A stretch of DNA of 64,000 nucleotides from Nilaparvata lugens (GCF_014356525.2 NC_052508.1:62601775-62665774), one strand, 5' to 3'. Counted from the first letter of the stretch, positions 23,800 through 35,124 are shown. The notes: a model not told the origin generated them from the letters alone. Made by a program: numbers and translations.

Positions 23800-23898
23800 A
23801 CTTGTGAATGGTTGCATTTATTATAATGTGTTTCATACGGGGTTTAAACGAACAGCTGACATTTCTCCGTTTAAACCGAGTATCTGCATACGGGCCTG
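23800..23898 (-). repeat. GGCCCGTATGCA repeat family (copy 1)
   Basis: On the minus strand it reads GGCCCGTATGCAGATACTCG, GTTTAAAC-containing segments, then CCCCGTATGAAACA and AATAAATGCAACCATTCAC. The same order occurs at 49492-49690, where the unit is partly duplicated. Class unknown. Confidence 0.55.
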
Positions 23899-24269
23899 AA
23901 TCAATTACATGAAGAGGGCATTAACATTAATTTTATTTTTGTAAGAGGGAAGGATAACACATCTTAAACGCCATGAATTGTAGCTTCTAAACGCTATTTA
24001 GGGCCAAAATTTAGTGAAGTGTCGAGCGTAGAGTGTATCAGAAAGAAGGTAGCTGAGGCAGAGAAGGTATCAAATGATTATTTTGGTTTGCCATAAAAAC
24101 ATAAAACAGTTCTTATGGTCTTCCTTACATCTTCATAATCTTCTGATCTTCCTTACATTTCATAATCACTTTTTTTAAACAATTTTTTTGCAATTAAAAT
24201 TTAATATCACAGTAGTAACTACTGCAGTAGCGTTTTACTGATTTAATTCGATGTATAGCTTATTCAACA

Positions 24270-24929
24270 CTAGCTGTCAGGCTCTCTTCGCTCGCCATAT
24301 CCGTCTAGCCCCGACCCCCGACTGGATCGTCCAAGAATGAGATCAGCAGGCTCGCTTCGCTCGCCTGCATTTTTCATTTGAACATTTTTATCATATGTTA
24401 GGACGATCCAGTCGGAGGCCAGACTAAACATCTGGCTGAACGGATATGACGAGTGAAGCGAGCATGACGGCTAGTAATATGATATTCCCAGGAATAGCTC
24501 TGATTGAAGTAGCATTGCCCAATCAATTTTTCCGCGATAAATGCATTTCAATCTTCAACTTGGTGCCAGCCTAACAAAGTCAACTCAACTTAATGCCAAC
24601 CTGACAAAATTATTAATTTAGTTACCAGTTAACAACTGTTTCGAAGAGGTACTCTCTCTAGATTATAGTTCTATATTAACATATAGTATGGACATTTTTC
24701 AATTATAATTAAAAGAATAAGAAGAATATACATGCTAAAAGACGAACTTTAAACCCTTAAAAACCACCCTTAGAGTAAAAATATTGCCAAATGACCTCTT
24801 AGTGCGCCTCTAAAGGGCCAACTGAACATACCTACCAAATTTGAACGTTTTTGGTCCGGTAGATTTTTAGTTCTGCGAGTGAGTCAGTGAGTGAGTGCCA
24901 TTTCGCCTTTATATATATATATATATAGA
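24270..24929 (-). mobile_element. Helitron-like non-autonomous element (copy 1)
   Basis: On the minus strand it starts TCTATATATATATATA then AAAGGCGAAATGGCACTCAC with a CTGA/CTCA run, and ends in CTAG. The host bases are A before and T after, as Helitron insertions require. Length is 660 bp. It has a mirrored copy of the 3' terminus inside it (near 24430-24475), so the last about 200 bp form a large palindrome around a third GAGCGAAGCGAGCC motif. No RepHel protein is encoded. Two other copies share these ends in unrelated flanks. Confidence 0.8.
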
Positions 24930-25960
24930 TTTATTCAAGTTTTAGTTATTTACTCTAGTTATGTACTTTTGTCTCTCATTGATAAGAGAAACTTGTAATA
25001 TATTCTCCAATTTCAGGTTGTGATTTTTTCTCATTTGTTGTCCTCCTTCTCTGTCTTTTTCTTCGCCTACACCTTCTCTTCACGTGATGAGAAACCTCCC
25101 TGAGCCGTGACAATAACATCTTGTCCAATTCCACACGCAAAATCACTCATTGGACAAAGACTAGGCCTACTGGAACTAGAAACTCTGAAACCCCTTTGAA
25201 AAGGGTTTGTAGGGCAACCGAAAATTGACAGAAATGTGGAACTTTCTAGCCTTTTGATGGGCGGTCAATGTCAAAGGGCTGCTACACCAGCCCTCTTTTC
25301 ACTGTCAGAAACCCTTTGTCTTGTCTTTCTCTTACCCTCACACACACTCTCTCTCTCACACAAATCATCCTACCTACCTAACACCAGTAGTCAAGATTTG
25401 GTCAGGCTTTCTTTGTGTGGATAAGACTTGAATGGCGGCAAGGCGTTTGAAGCGGACACAATTTATCTTCAAAAAGGAAGAGTTTGTAACGGAAATTTCG
25501 AGTTATCCATGATGATCTCTTCAAATTTCGAGTTTAGATTCTTTTTTGTATTTCCGATTCAGATGAGATAGCCTACCTGCTAATTCTTGTTCCACTAGTT
25601 AGATAAGCATTATTGTAATTTAAACTGTTTCTCCTATTCTATTTTGACAAACTATCCTGACTATTCTGACTATTTGACAAACTTCCCATCTGAAAATATG
25701 AATCTTCATTATTCTTACATAGTGCAATTATCTTTTCTGTTTAGGGCTACTTGTAATATAAATAGAAATGCAAATCTCAGTACCCTTTTTGAATTATTTT
25801 ATCACAACATGTCTGGACATTCATGTTATTTCCAATGATTACAACATATGTTAGAATATCACATGTCAATAAATAAATTATCTCATTTCCATATGGCACT
25901 CACCTTACCATATTCATAACCTTACTTAATAGGATCCTTTTTCATCCTTTGAAATCCTTA
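24930..25960. other. No gene supported
   Basis: Two frames of 62-64 codons (25236-25424, 25644-25838) have no recognisable motif. The rest is AT-rich. Confidence 0.4.
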
Positions 25961-25969
25961 GAGGCAAAA

Positions 25970-26525
25970 TATCTCAAAATCCGTTCTTAGTGTGCGTCTA
26001 GCATGTTGGAAGAATATTTGTGCAAAGTTTCAAGTCTGTAGGACAATTAGTTTGAGCTGTAGTGTGATTTTACATCAAAATTTTTGAAAAATGCCCTCTC
26101 TTGGACCCCCCTGTTCTCCTGATCGAAATTTTTCTGCATAGATCAAATTTTTTTTTGCGGCTGAACAAAAAAGTTCCTCATGACTTTGCTGTGCAATGAG
26201 CGGTTAAAAAGTACAAAATTTTGGGGGGGCCCCAGCTCCCTCAGGGGGGCAAATTTCTGAAAATCATTTCTTAGTGGATGTTTTCAGGCTACCATGAACA
26301 ATCGTGCAAAATTTCAAGTTTTTAGGCTCAGTAGTTTGGGCTGTGGTGTGATTTCAGTCTGTCGGGGCTTAGCCTTTTATAAGTATAAGAGAAAATTCCA
26401 AGTTTTTAGGCTCAGTAGTTTGGGCTGTGGTGTGATTTCAGTCTGTCGGGGCTTAGCCTTTTATAAGTATAAGAGAAGAGAAGAGAAGAGAAGAGAAGAG
26501 AAGAGAAGAGAAGAGAAGAAGATTT
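25970..26525 (+). repeat. Interspersed repeat with internal duplications ending in an AAGAG array
   Basis: A block around CTTAGTG...GTGCAAAGTTTCAAG...GTTTGAGCTGTAGTGTGATT (25988-26072) recurs in diverged form at 26270-26360. The last 84 bp (from CAAGTTTTTAGGCTCAGTAG at 26315) are then duplicated almost perfectly at 26399. An AAGAG pentamer array (about 26474-26520) follows. The nested duplications and a tandem tail suggest a retroposon 3' end. Parent unknown. Confidence 0.6.
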
Positions 26526-26559
26526 CATAGTCTGATTGATCCTATCTTAAAAGTAGATA

Positions 26560-26765
26560 TCAGAGTATCGAGGAATTCCTTTTCTTTTCATATTGTCCTT
26601 GAAATGCAAAATTTCAAAAAAAACTTGTGTATACATCAACTCGCAGTTGAAAAAAGAAAATTCCTGCCAAATCTCATCGAATTTTATCAACGCGTTTGGC
26701 CGTTATCGCGTTACATTAGGATGGACAAAAGCAAATCGAGTTGAAACATAGACCTCACTACGTTT
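26560..26765 (+). repeat. TTGAAATGCAAAA repeat family (copy 1)
   Basis: Shares, in order, CCTTGAAATGCAAAA, CTTGT, AAATTCCTGCCAAAT, CGCGTTT and TAGACCTCACT(A/T)CG(T/C)T(T/C)GGTCA with 39565-39795. Both are diverged; no ends can be fixed and no coding is present. Confidence 0.6.
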
Positions 26766-26924
26766 GGTCAGCAATCAGTGAGAACTTGTTCCAATCCAAT
26801 AAAATACTTTTCGATCATTTTCTAACAGTTTTGTTCGAGATAGATCATCAAATTATTAGATTTTATCAGTGTTGATATCGATGTGAAGATTGAGAATTTT
26901 ATCTGCTAATAAGACGTGATAATA

Positions 26925-28500
26925 ATTGTAGATAGGAATCACCATTACTGTATCACAGGATTTGATACAAAACGTTTAAACTCAAATAACTTTTGAAGCT
27001 GAGGGGAACAAAATTATGTTTTCTCAGTTTAGGTGGAAAACGTCTTTCTGTAATCAATGAACCGTTTTAATCACGGTTTCCAATGATATTTTCATCACTT
27101 TTCCACTGTAATGAAAATTATACTTCCCACCTCAAAAACACGAAATAAGAGGGGTACAAAAATATTTTGCAATTGGAAAGGGAAGAAAAGGTTCCATTTT
27201 TGCTATTAACAATGATTAATACCTTACTTTCAGTTCTAGGGGCCTAAGCAACAGTATTTTCTGTTTTGTATCATTCTAATTGGTTCAAATGATACACTGT
27301 AGATTATAGACAATGGGTATAATCACTTCTGTATCACAAGATTTGATACAAAACCTTCAAACTCAAATAACTTGATGAGGAGGGGTACAAATTTATGTTT
27401 TCTCAGATCAGGTGGAAACGTATTTCTGTAATCAATGAACCGTTTTAATCACGATTTAAATTATATTTTCATCATTTTCCACTGTAGGTAATGAAAAATG
27501 GAACTTCACACCTCAAAAACACGAAATAAAAGTGGTACAAAAATATTTTTCAATTGGAAAGGGAAGGAGAGGTTCCATTTTCGCTATCAACAATGATAAA
27601 TACCCAAATATTATTTTCAGTGGCCAAAAGAATCGTTTTTTTCCCTTCTGTATCATTTTAATTGGTTCAAATGATACGTTACATATTTTAGAAAGGGATG
27701 ATCACTTCTGTATCACAAGATTTGATACAAAACCTTCAAACTCAAATAACTTGATGAGGAGGGGTACAAATTTATGTTTTCTCAGATCAGGTGGAAACGT
27801 ATTTCTGTAATCAATGAACCGTTTTAATCACGATTTAAATTATATTTTCATCATTTTCCACTGTAGGTAATGAAAAATGGAACTTCACACCTCAAAAACA
27901 CGAAATAAAAGTGGTACAAAAATATTTTTCAATTGGAAAGGGAAGGAGAGGTTCCATTTTCGCTATCAACAATGATAAATACCCAAATATTATTTTCAGT
28001 GGCCAAAAGAATCGTTTTTTTCCTTCTGTATCATTTTAATTGGTTCAAATGATACGTTACATATTTTAGAAAGGGATGATCACTTCTGTATCACAAGATT
28101 TGATACAAAACTTTTAAACTCAAGTAACTTATGATGTAGATGGGTACAAAATTATGTTTTCTCAGATCAGGTGAAAAACGTATTTCTGTAATCAATGAAC
28201 CGTTTTAATCACGGTTTTCAATAATATTTTCATCATTTTTCCACTGTAATGGAAATTAAACTTCACACCTCAAAAACACGAAATAAAAGGGGTACAAAAA
28301 TATTTTCCAATTGGAAAGGGAAGAAAAGGTTCCATTTTTGCTATTGACAATGATTTATACCTTAATTCCAGTTCTAGTGGTCTAAGCAACAGTTTTTCCT
28401 GTTTTGTATCATTCTAATTGGTTTATATGATACGCTGTAGATTATAGACAATGGATATAATCACTTCTGTATCACAAGATTTGATACAAAACTTTCAAAC
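26925..28500. repeat. Tandem satellite, unit about 380 bp, about four copies
   Basis: TGTATCAC(A) marks successive units at 26949, 27330, 27709, 28087 and 28468, giving spacings of 381, 379, 378 and 381 bp. Units 27330-27708 and 27709-28086 are almost identical; the outer ones are more diverged. Each unit contains small inverted pairs built on TGTATCA/TGATACA and a GGGGTACAAA motif. The 92-codon frame at 27532-27810 is not retained across units. Confidence 0.9.
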
Positions 28501-29190
28501 TCAAATAACTTTTGATGAGGAGGGGTACAAAAATTTTTCTTTGTGGTACAAAAAGGTACAAAAATCCAGCTTCCATTTGGTATGGGCTTCATTGCATTTT
28601 GCACAAGTCGGGGTCCTGCCCCCGACTTTTCAAGCGCTTGTACCCCAAAACGGGGGGCGGTACAAAATTTTTTTTTGGTGGTACAAAATGGTACAAAAAT
28701 CAGAGAACACAATGGTATAATTTTCGTTCAAATCTGTGCTGGTCGGGGAGAGGCATAAACCTGTACCCCGACTTTTCATATGCAATTTCTTCAAAATGGG
28801 AAGGGGTACAAAATTTTTTCTTGGTGGTACAAAAAGGTACAAAAATCTAGCTTCAATTTGGTATGGGTTTCATTGCATTTTGCTGAAGTCGGGGTCCCGC
28901 CCCCGACTTTTCAATCGCTTGTACCCCAAAATGGGTGGTGGTACAAAAATTTTTTTTGGTGGTACAAAATGGTACAAAAATCAGAGAACACGATGGTATA
29001 ATTTTCGCTCAAATCTGAACAAGTCGGGGAGAGGCATAAACCTGTACCCCGACTTTTCAAATTCGATTTTTTCAAAATGGGGAGGGGTACAAAAATTTTT
29101 CTTGGTGGTACAAAAAGGTACAAAAATGGTACAAAAATATGGTAGAATTTATTTTCGAATTCGAGAAAGTCGGGGACCAGGTTTATGCTG
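28501..29190. repeat. Tandem array, unit about 285 bp, with regularly spaced GTCGGGG hairpins
   Basis: GGGGTACAAAAATTTTTCTT-like starts fall at 28522, 28803 and 29094 (spacings 281 and 291). Each unit has two hairpins with AGTCGGGG/CCCCGACT stems: a short-loop one (about 28606 and 28887) and a long-loop one (about 28740 and 29020). Arrays of GTACAAAA words lie between. Several overlapping frames on both strands are open (up to 181 codons), giving repetitive GTKFFLGGTKRYKN-type peptides; I treat these as by-products. Confidence 0.85.
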
Positions 29191-29719
29191 CTGCCCATCT
29201 CGAACAATAACAAAAGACGTGAACGCTAGAAGAAAAATAGGGGGACAGAAGTATACTCAGAAATCAGAAAAAACGAAATAAAAGACGATAAAGAATAAAA
29301 GAAGAGTATAAATTGGATGCCTATTAAACAGCATCGGGTCCGTTCCACGTTCTTAAAATATTATTTCTACTAGAAAAATAAAATCGCAGCCTATTCAAAT
29401 GTAAATTAACAATAAATTATTTCTTGTTTTTTGTTGGGAGGGGAAGTCATCTTGGATCCAACAGCGCACACATTAAATAGAGGATTAGTTGGACCTAAAT
29501 AAAGTACGGCGGGCACACACACTCACACTCCTATGCTCCTATGTTGCTGCTGCTGCATTCCAATGCTATGCTCTCCTCTCAGATGAGGATGCTTCGATGA
29601 CTTTGCTCATTGATTAGAATAAGGCGGGTTCTAAGATTCTTCAATAAAAGTGGAAGCTGGACACTTTTGTATCGCCCAAAATTCCATACATGTTATCTTC
29701 CGTTGAAACAGTATGTTGG
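29191..29719. other. No gene seen
   Basis: Spacer between two tandem arrays; a short CTG run occurs near 29546. Confidence 0.4.
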
Positions 29720-30620
29720 GTACTACATTAATTTTGTGTAAACAGTAATTTATGTGTACCTAATAATTTTTTTGTTCATTCATTGAAAATAATGCATTTT
29801 TCCTCATTTTTTCCACTATTTATCACTTAATAAATTAACTTATCATAATATTGTTATGTAAAAAAAAAAGTACTACAGTAGCTTTGTGTAAATTTTGGTA
29901 AACAGTAATTTTTGTGTACGTAATAATTTTTTGTAATTCATTGAAAATAATGCATTTTCACCTCATGTATTTCATATTTATCACTTAATCAATTCAATTA
30001 TCATGATATTGGTGTGCACAAGATAAAGTAATATAGTAATTTTGTGTAAACTTTGGTAAACAGTAATTTTTGTGTACCTAATAATTTTTTGTACTTTCAT
30101 TGAAAATAATGCATTTTTCCCTCATGTTTTTCATATCAATTTATCACTTTATCAATTTAATTATCACGATATTGGTATGTACAAGAAAAAGTAATATAGT
30201 AATTTTGTGTCAATTTTGATAAACAGTAATTCTTGTGTACCTAATAATTTTTTGTAATTCATTGAAAATAATGCATTTTCACCTCATGTTTTTCATATTT
30301 ATCACTTAATCAATTCAATTATCACGATATTGGTATGCACAAGAAAAAGTAATATAGTAATTTTGTGTGAATTTTGATAAACAGTAATATTTGTGTACCT
30401 AATAATTTTTTGTACTTCATTGAAAATAATGCATTTTTCCCTCATGTTTTTCATATTCATCACTTAATCAATTCACTTATTAGTGTGCACAAGAAAAAGT
30501 AATATAGTATGTGAATTTTGATAAAAAGTAATTTTTGTGTACCTGATATTTTTTTGTGTACGTTATCTTTGAAAATGATTTTTTCTCATGTTCTTTACTA
30601 TTGATTACACAATCTAATCA
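29720..30620. repeat. Tandem satellite, unit about 160 bp, five to six copies
   Basis: AAACAGTAAT (or AAAAAGTAAT) recurs at about 29740, 29900, 30059, 30222, 30379 and 30525. Each is followed by TTGTGTACCTAATAATTTTT, CATTGAAAATAATGCATTTT, a CTCATGTTTTTCAT block and a TATCAC block. Divergence rises toward the right end. Strongly AT-rich, no coding capacity. Confidence 0.9.
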
Positions 30621-31630
30621 CTCAACATAATATTTTTGTGGTTTCACTCTACCCTGTAATATTTATTAATCAAACTCTGGATAAAACAAGTTGAGACTTG
30701 GACAAAATAATATACATGTTGACAAATTGAGCAGAATTTCAACTTTCTTTGCAAGAGCGAAACATGCCTTGCAGAGTTGTCAATTCGAATATATATAGGC
30801 TTGTAGAATAATACAAAGATTCCCTACAGTTTAGCAATATTTAGTTCAAGTCTCCATTTGCTTTATTCAAAATATAGTAACTTTGTGTAGATATTTCCCC
30901 TCATGTTATTCATTTGTATTTCAAATACACCTTGCACAATAATTTTAAACACTGAAAACTCCCAATATAGTTTCCTAAACCAAGCCCCTATTTAAAATTT
31001 TACATCTTATTTCGCTTGAAGTAAGATGTAATCTCATCCAAATAATTTCTCCTCCACAGCTTCCAATTCCTCCTCATTAGCTCCAGTGCATCTCCAGTCT
31101 GACCTCCACTTTTCAAACCCCATACAACCATGGAGAACAATATGATTGGAAAGCAACAATCAAGGGCGTTCCAAGGTCATTTCAACAACACTGTTGCTTC
31201 AAGCCTTCTAATCAGTTAACGTCTTCTCTCACTGATCGCGCATGTGCGTGTGTGTGTTTACGGGTGAATGTGGTTGTGGTGGGGGGGTTGGTTTAGGCAG
31301 GTGTGCCCATACGTGGTGGGTGGACCTACCCTACCCCCCTCCCAACGAAAAGGACAATAGTTTTTGAAAGTTGAAGGAAGAAGCAAACACACCAATGGAT
31401 ATTGTACTGTATTGTATGTATTACTATATGTATGCGTAAGATATTGTGGGTAGTTAAATCTGCTACCTGAACCCAACAATCTATATTCTATGTTGTACAA
31501 ACAGTTGGGGTATACTTATGTATATTGTAGCCTTAACTCCACCTTTGTTGACACCTAACCTCCAAACGAAAAATGAAAAATTCCTCTTGATCAAATATCT
31601 AGTTTTTGAATAGTTCCAACTCAGTTACTG
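30621..31630. other. 1-kb stretch without recognised genes
   Basis: A G-rich patch (31270-31290) and a minus frame of 80 codons (31258-31500) are seen; the frame has no known domain. Confidence 0.4.
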
Positions 31631-31639
31631 ATGGATAAA

Positions 31640-32260
31640 TAGGATATGAACCACCATTTGAACTAAATTTATCAAGAGTATCATTATTATTATTGGGAAG
31701 GTGAGAATCATCTTATATGATATGGACCACCATTTGAACTAAATTTATCGAGAGTATCCTAGTTATTATTATTGGGGAGGAGAGAATCATGAAAATGTTT
31801 CTATCAAACAGCAACTATATTGGGTGGATTCAGAGTATTCTAGAATAGTTTTCAAGTTGAGCTGATCTAGAGATCAATGGTGTTCGAATGAGTTATTCAT
31901 GATCAATTTTATTAGGGAAATATTACATTATTGGGTCCTGCTAGAGGACAAAGGTTTTTCTACATGATTCCCAGAATGTTCCATTCCAATACATTATAGC
32001 CTAATTATTGTACAATGTTACATTAAAATATAGCACAAATATGGAAAAATATATAGGAAAAGTAAGTAGCAAAATGAATAGTATTCTAATGTAGTTGAGA
32101 ATAATTCAGAATTGAGGAATTGTGGACTGTCTTAAACCTGAAAACTATAATTCCTAGAACTGTAATGGAAAAATGTAGGGGAATAGTGAGTAGGAAATAA
32201 ATAGTACTTAGATTAAGAATATTCCAGAATTGAGGGATTGTAGATTGTCTTTTCAGTTTC
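31640..32260. repeat. Two local tandem duplications
   Basis: A block of about 85 bp with ACCACCATTTGAACTAAATT occurs at about 31650 and 31728. A second block of about 125 bp, containing GGAAAAGTAAGTAG/GGGAATAGTGAGTAGGAAAT and CAGAATTGAGGNATTGTNGA, occurs at about 32042-32142 and 32165-32250. Confidence 0.65.
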
Positions 32261-32578
32261 CTGGCATTTGAAATAATGGAAGCAATATGTTACGTAGACT
32301 TTAAAACTGAAAACTGTAATTCCCCATCATCTATTGTGTTTTTTCTTCTCCTATTTCTTATGTGTCATTATCAGAGCTAATGCTTCGTCTAACATCTTTT
32401 CCCAGATGTCCCGCTTCTATAAAGTCGTGGTGCATTATTAGCTTCTATTATAATATTCGGCCTATCCGGATGACTTCAGATTTTCTTTGTGACGAATCTC
32501 GCTATTTTACATTGTGTGCGAGCGCGCCATTATAAGGAATTCGATCGATCACCGTTCGGGAGAAGATGAACACAAAAA

Positions 32579-32692
32579 GGAGAAGAATATGAAGAGTGAG
32601 GAAGAGATGGTGTGAGACAGAGGATAAGAGATGAATAAGGAGAAGAATATGAAGAGTGAGGGAGAGATGGTGTGAGACAGAGGATAAGAGAA
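32579..32692. repeat. 60-bp tandem duplication, two copies
   Basis: AGGAGAAGAATATGAAGAGT starts at 32579 and again at 32639. The copies are almost identical through GGTGTGAGACAGAGGATAAG. The period is a multiple of three, so minus-strand Ser/Leu-rich frames of 66-126 codons run through it; not considered genes. Confidence 0.85.
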
Positions 32693-32949
32693 CCATTGAT
32701 AAGCGAAGAAGCTCGCACAAGGAGAACAGTGAAAAGAGAGAGAAGGCAAGAGAATAGAATATATGAGTAGGAAGAAGAATGTCCCAGAATTACTACAGTA
32801 TCTCCAGAATACAACGTTTTTGACAATTTTGGAAAGAAGCTGCAGAATTGAAGTGGGCCCACTAAGACCTGAACAAAGGATAACGAGAATAAGTGTAGAA
32901 GGTCTAACATGTGAATACGTTGATCAATTTACCAAGGTACTCTTCTCTC

Positions 32950-33215
32950 ACTAATGATCCTCCTTTTTTGCTATACATCGTTAGTTTTCTCCCTTCTCAT
33001 TATATTCCAGAAATCTCATTGATTTCCATCCTAAAGATAATAATTATGATCTCAAGAATGAATTTATTGAATCAATTAAATAAATTATTATCTTATTTTT
33101 ATAATAGGAAATTTATTTTTATTAATTCGAAGAAGGACTTGATGATGATCCTCCTTTTTCGCTATACATCGTTAGTTTTCTCCCTTCTTATGATATTCCA
33201 GAAATCTCATTGATT
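32950..33215. repeat. Tandem duplication, period about 184 bp
   Basis: GATGATCCTCCTTTTT, GCTATACATCGTTAGTTTTC and TTCCAGAAATCTCATTGATT occur at about 32953-33022 and 33137-33215 in the same order. Confidence 0.75.
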
Positions 33216-33216
33216 G

Positions 33217-33556
33217 AAAAAAATGTTGAGGAAGATTAGAAACAGGAAATATATCCTTATTTGTTAAGTTCATTCATTTTGTTTGTAAATTTTCAGTGTT
33301 ATGAATAAATTTCAATTTCAATATTTGAAAATAGAAGGAGCAGAGGTTCAAAAAAATGTTGAAGAAGATTAGAAACAGGAAATTTATCCTGATTTGTTAA
33401 GTTCATTCAATTTGTTTGTAAATTATCAGTGTTATGAATAAATTGCAATTTCAATATTTGAAAATAGAAGGAGCAGAGGTTCAAAAAAATGTCGAAGAAG
33501 ATTAGAAACAGGAAATATTTCCTGATTTGTTAAGCACATTCATTTTGTTTGTGAAT
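33217..33556. repeat. Tandem repeat, period about 133 bp, two and a half copies
   Basis: AAAAAAATGTTGANGAAGAT starts near 33217, 33349 and 33483, each followed by TAGAAACAGGAAAT and GTTAAGTTCATTCA. The third copy is cut by the poly-T that marks the 3' end of the non-LTR element, which therefore inserted after the array formed. Confidence 0.85.
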
Positions 33557-33987
33557 TTTTTTTTTTTTTTTTTTTTTGAAATTGAAATTGCTTTATTGTC
33601 TCTTCAAAATAGATACATAATTTACATACACTATATTATTATCGACAATAAAGTTTAATAACAACCTGCAAAGGAGATCCTGAGTGCAGATGTGAATCGT
33701 AATTACATGATACAAAATAAAATCACAATAGTAATAAAGAAAAGAAAGAATACAAAACAAAAACAAAAATATTAAATCATATCCTCAACATCCTAAAATT
33801 TAGACATACACGAATGTATCTCAAACTCTTATTCATTAGATTAATCTAAAGTAGATGTTCCTGTCAATCCATTCCTGTATAATTCTATTTAAATTCCCAG
33901 TTATATTCCTGTTAACAAAATCTAGTGGTATTTTATTGATTAAATAATTGCAATAGTATTGAAGTTGATGTCTGCATATAGTAAGCT

Positions 33988-34785
33988 TTATGAGATGTAT
34001 GTTAAATATGTATTTGTACTGTTTGCCCGTATGTTATAGGGAGTTGTATGAATTTTAAACTGATTTCTATGTTTGTTTATGTAACGAATTACTCTTTTAA
34101 TGTAGGTCTGTCTCAGAGTCGGGACATTTAGTTCGATGAAAATTTCTCTACTTGAATAAAGTCGTGGTCTTCCAAGAGCTGCTCTTATAATGTGTTTTTG
34201 CAAAATAAAAACTTTTTTTAAATGTGTGTCAAAGGCGGCGCCCCAGACCTCTATTACATATTGAAATAATGAGTGGGCGTATGCATAATATACTTTCCTA
34301 ATTATATCCAAATTTTTTATTTTTTGTATTTTGTAGAAGATGTGTATCACGTACTTTAGTTTTGAACATAAATATTCTATGTGTTTGTTCCACTTGAGGT
34401 GTTTGTCAACTAATATTCCTAGGTATTTCATAGTTTGCACTCTTTCCAGTGATTTTATCTCTTGCTCTTCATTCATAGTATTGGTTTTATTGGTATTCAT
34501 TCTTAAATCCAGAGATATTGGTGGTTGCCCGGTTATGTTGGGTGAGAAAGTGATATATTTGGTTTTATCGGTATTTAAGGTGAGAATGTGGTCCTGAAGC
34601 CATTTTTGCACTATTTTTAAACTGTTGTTTGCATTATTAAAGAGCTCCTCCCAGCTATTTCCACTAAAAACGAGCGTTGTATCATCTGCAAATGACAATG
34701 TAGTACAATTTCTGAGATTTAGCTTCAACAGATCGTTAACATAGATTAGGAACAATATTGGGGATAAAACCGAACCTTGAGGCAA
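33988..34785 (-). pseudogene. Reverse transcriptase, C-terminal fragment of a LINE
   Basis: The 265-residue frame begins at PQGSVLSP (residues 2-9), the template-grip motif. It continues with the catalytic FADD box (32-35, the YXDD-equivalent with both metal-binding aspartates), LTLNTDKTKY (68-77) and KYLGILVD (120-127), followed by the thumb region. The last about 100 residues resemble the C-terminal region of LINE ORF2. No RNase H domain is seen. The listed start is an artefact: the frame continues upstream in register to a TGA. The N-terminal fingers and the motif holding the first catalytic aspartate are missing, so the enzyme cannot be active. Confidence 0.9.
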
Positions 34786-34794
34786 ACCAAAATG

Positions 34795-35124
34795 TCAAGT
34801 AGATTGGATATCCGTTTTCCTGGCAAAAGTCTCTCCTACCTCGGCAAAGTATTTGTTAAGTACTTTGGCCTCTATATTGATTGATTTGGTATTTTTTTTA
34901 GTATCGAGCTCGTTGATATATTGCCAAGTTTTTTTGGAATTATTTTTGTGTTCGTCAAATTTTTTATTGAAGTAATCGGTTTTGGATTGTTTTATTAAAT
35001 TATTCAGAATGTTCCTATATGTTTTGTACTGGTTGTTCAATTGAATATTATTTGGCTGCTTTATCAGCTTCTTATGCAGCTTATCTCTACTCGAATAGAA
35101 TTTACTAAGCTGGGCGAAATCCAT
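34795..35124 (-). pseudogene. LINE ORF2 linker between endonuclease and reverse transcriptase
   Basis: A 109-residue Lys/Asn-rich frame with the pattern YKTYRNILNNLIKQSKTDYF followed by a KKTWQYINEL motif, the usual region between endonuclease and RT in non-LTR elements. It ends at a TGA that is in frame with, and about 10 bases from, the next fragment's PQGSVLSP. About 150 or more residues expected here are absent, so this is a deletion junction that happens to keep the frame but carries a stop. Confidence 0.8.
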
